Source: Streptomyces sp. NBC_00154 | GTDB lineage: Bacteria; Actinomycetota; Actinomycetes; Streptomycetales; Streptomycetaceae | Reading direction: 5' to 3' | DNA: 64,000 bases | NCBI RefSeq assembly: GCF_026342835.1 | Contig: NZ_JAPEMI010000001.1 | Span: 7,818,501 to 7,882,500, forward strand | Shown: positions 63,456-64,000 of the stretch, piece by piece | Numbering within the stretch: the stretch's first letter is position 1 | Layout of the letters: each line of letters starts with the position of its first letter | Notes under the pieces: model-generated | Told to the model about the DNA's origin: nothing | The model's database searches: none | Seen by the model: only the letters and a program-made list of their open reading frames with translations | Program-made: the position numbers and the translations under genes

Positions 63456-64000
63456 CTAATTTTTGGGATAGAGGTGGCGCAGTTTGATGCGTGCGTCGTG
63501 GGTGGTGAACTGCCAGTCGACCTGACGTTGGTCGGTGTTGGTGGCGTTCTGCCAGGCCGAGAGTTCGGTGTTGAGGTTGTCGAGGTCACCGATCCGGCGG
63601 TCGAGGCATTGCCGGGTCAGCGCGGAGAGTTCGATCTCGGCGATGTTGAGCCATGACCCGTGTTTGGGCGTGTGATGGATCTCGAGGCGCTGGGCCAGGG
63701 CGAATGCTTCTTCTGGTTCGAATGCCTCGTACAGTGAGGCGATGCCGTGGGTGTTGAGGTTGTCCATCACCAGCACCACGGATTCGACGTCGGGGTAATC
63801 CACGCTCAGCAGCTGCTTGACCTGGCCGGCCCAGTCGATCCGGGTCCGCTGGGACAGCGCCTGGACTCGACGCCACCCGCGAAGGGGTTCGACCCACACG
63901 AAGATCGAGCACGTGCCGCAGCGGATGTACTCGCTGTCCTGGCAGGCATCGCGACCAGGGCGGGCCGGGAGCGGGTCGCGGACATGGTCGAGGAGCTGGT
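63456..64000 (-). CDS. IS630-type transposase, C-terminal part (5' end outside window)
   Basis: Reading leftward from the window edge: DSEYIRCGTCSIFVWVEPLRGWRRVQALSQRTRIDWAGQVKQLL, then VVLVMDNLNTHGIASLYEAF (Asp, Asn), EIHHTPKHGSWLNIAEIELSALTRQCLDRR (Glu) to the stop at 63456. Appears intact as far as visible. Confidence 0.88.
   Translation of the reverse strand, partial: QLLDHVRDPLPARPGRDACQDSEYIRCGTCSIFVWVEPLRGWRRVQALSQRTRIDWAGQVKQLLSVDYPDVESVVLVMDNLNTHGIASLYEAFEPEEAFALAQRLEIHHTPKHGSWLNIAEIELSALTRQCLDRRIGDLDNLNTELSAWQNATNTDQRQVDWQFTTHDARIKLRHLYPKN

Overview
The window is very GC-rich, uses GTG/TTG starts and carries Streptomyces-type genes (SpoIIE-type PP2C phosphatases, an NmtR-like regulator, a replication-relaxation protein, and remnants of the linear-replicon telomere genes tap and tpg). 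It most likely comes from an accessory part of a Streptomyces genome: the arm of a linear chromosome, a linear plasmid, or an integrated element. The replicon type is inferred, because the tap and tpg copies are damaged and no telomere is visible.

Layout. 1-9.7 kb is a cobalt-themed block. It holds two sets of cobalt-type thiocyanate hydrolase / nitrile hydratase-like subunit genes (the second broken next to an ISKra4 fragment), a 104-aa protein of unknown function, two related thioredoxin-like [2Fe-2S] ferredoxins flanking a HoxN/NixA-type Ni/Co permease, a decayed Ni/Co efflux pair (P-type ATPase plus NmtR-like ArsR regulator, with the operator still visible), and cbtB-cbtA behind a cobalamin riboswitch. 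10.3-24 kb is mostly insertion sequences (ISAs1, IS5, integrase-core IS, IS3, ISKra4) and the genes they broke (TPR protein, serine recombinase, Tn554-like integrase with its DUF6262 partner), plus an ion-channel-like membrane protein and a TDT-family transporter. 24-33.5 kb has a broken PAS-GAF-SpoIIE protein, a PucR fragment, a truncated DUF916-like surface protein, an intact XPB/helicase-associated protein, a PDZ exoprotein and a small beta-trefoil-like exoprotein. 33.8-42.5 kb has a Cys-rich plasmid-type protein, an IS256 split by an IS110, a truncated universal stress protein, tap/tpg remnants, a uridine-kinase-like P-loop protein and a truncated possible nuclease. 42.5-50.1 kb has an integrase-core IS abutting an IS1182, then a secreted nuclease and a mycothiol-enzyme-like protein, then a second identical IS1182, so the segment resembles a composite transposon. 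50-64 kb has a GNAT enzyme, a regulator preceded by paired palindromes whose 3' end was hit by a second IS256 (8-bp target duplication intact), an iteron-like array upstream of a full replication-relaxation gene, a large membrane protein, an MFS remnant, an intact IS3 (3-bp duplication), a gvpG-like remnant, an intact GAF-SpoIIE phosphatase, a DinB-family enzyme and two IS630 fragments.

How it fits together. The left block reads as cobalt acquisition (permease, CbtAB) feeding a cobalt enzyme, while the matching efflux system has decayed. The rest reads as a mobile-element sink: nested and duplicated ISs, hybrid IS junctions, and remnants of at least three replication or mobility systems (tap-tpg, replication-relaxation, Tn554-type).
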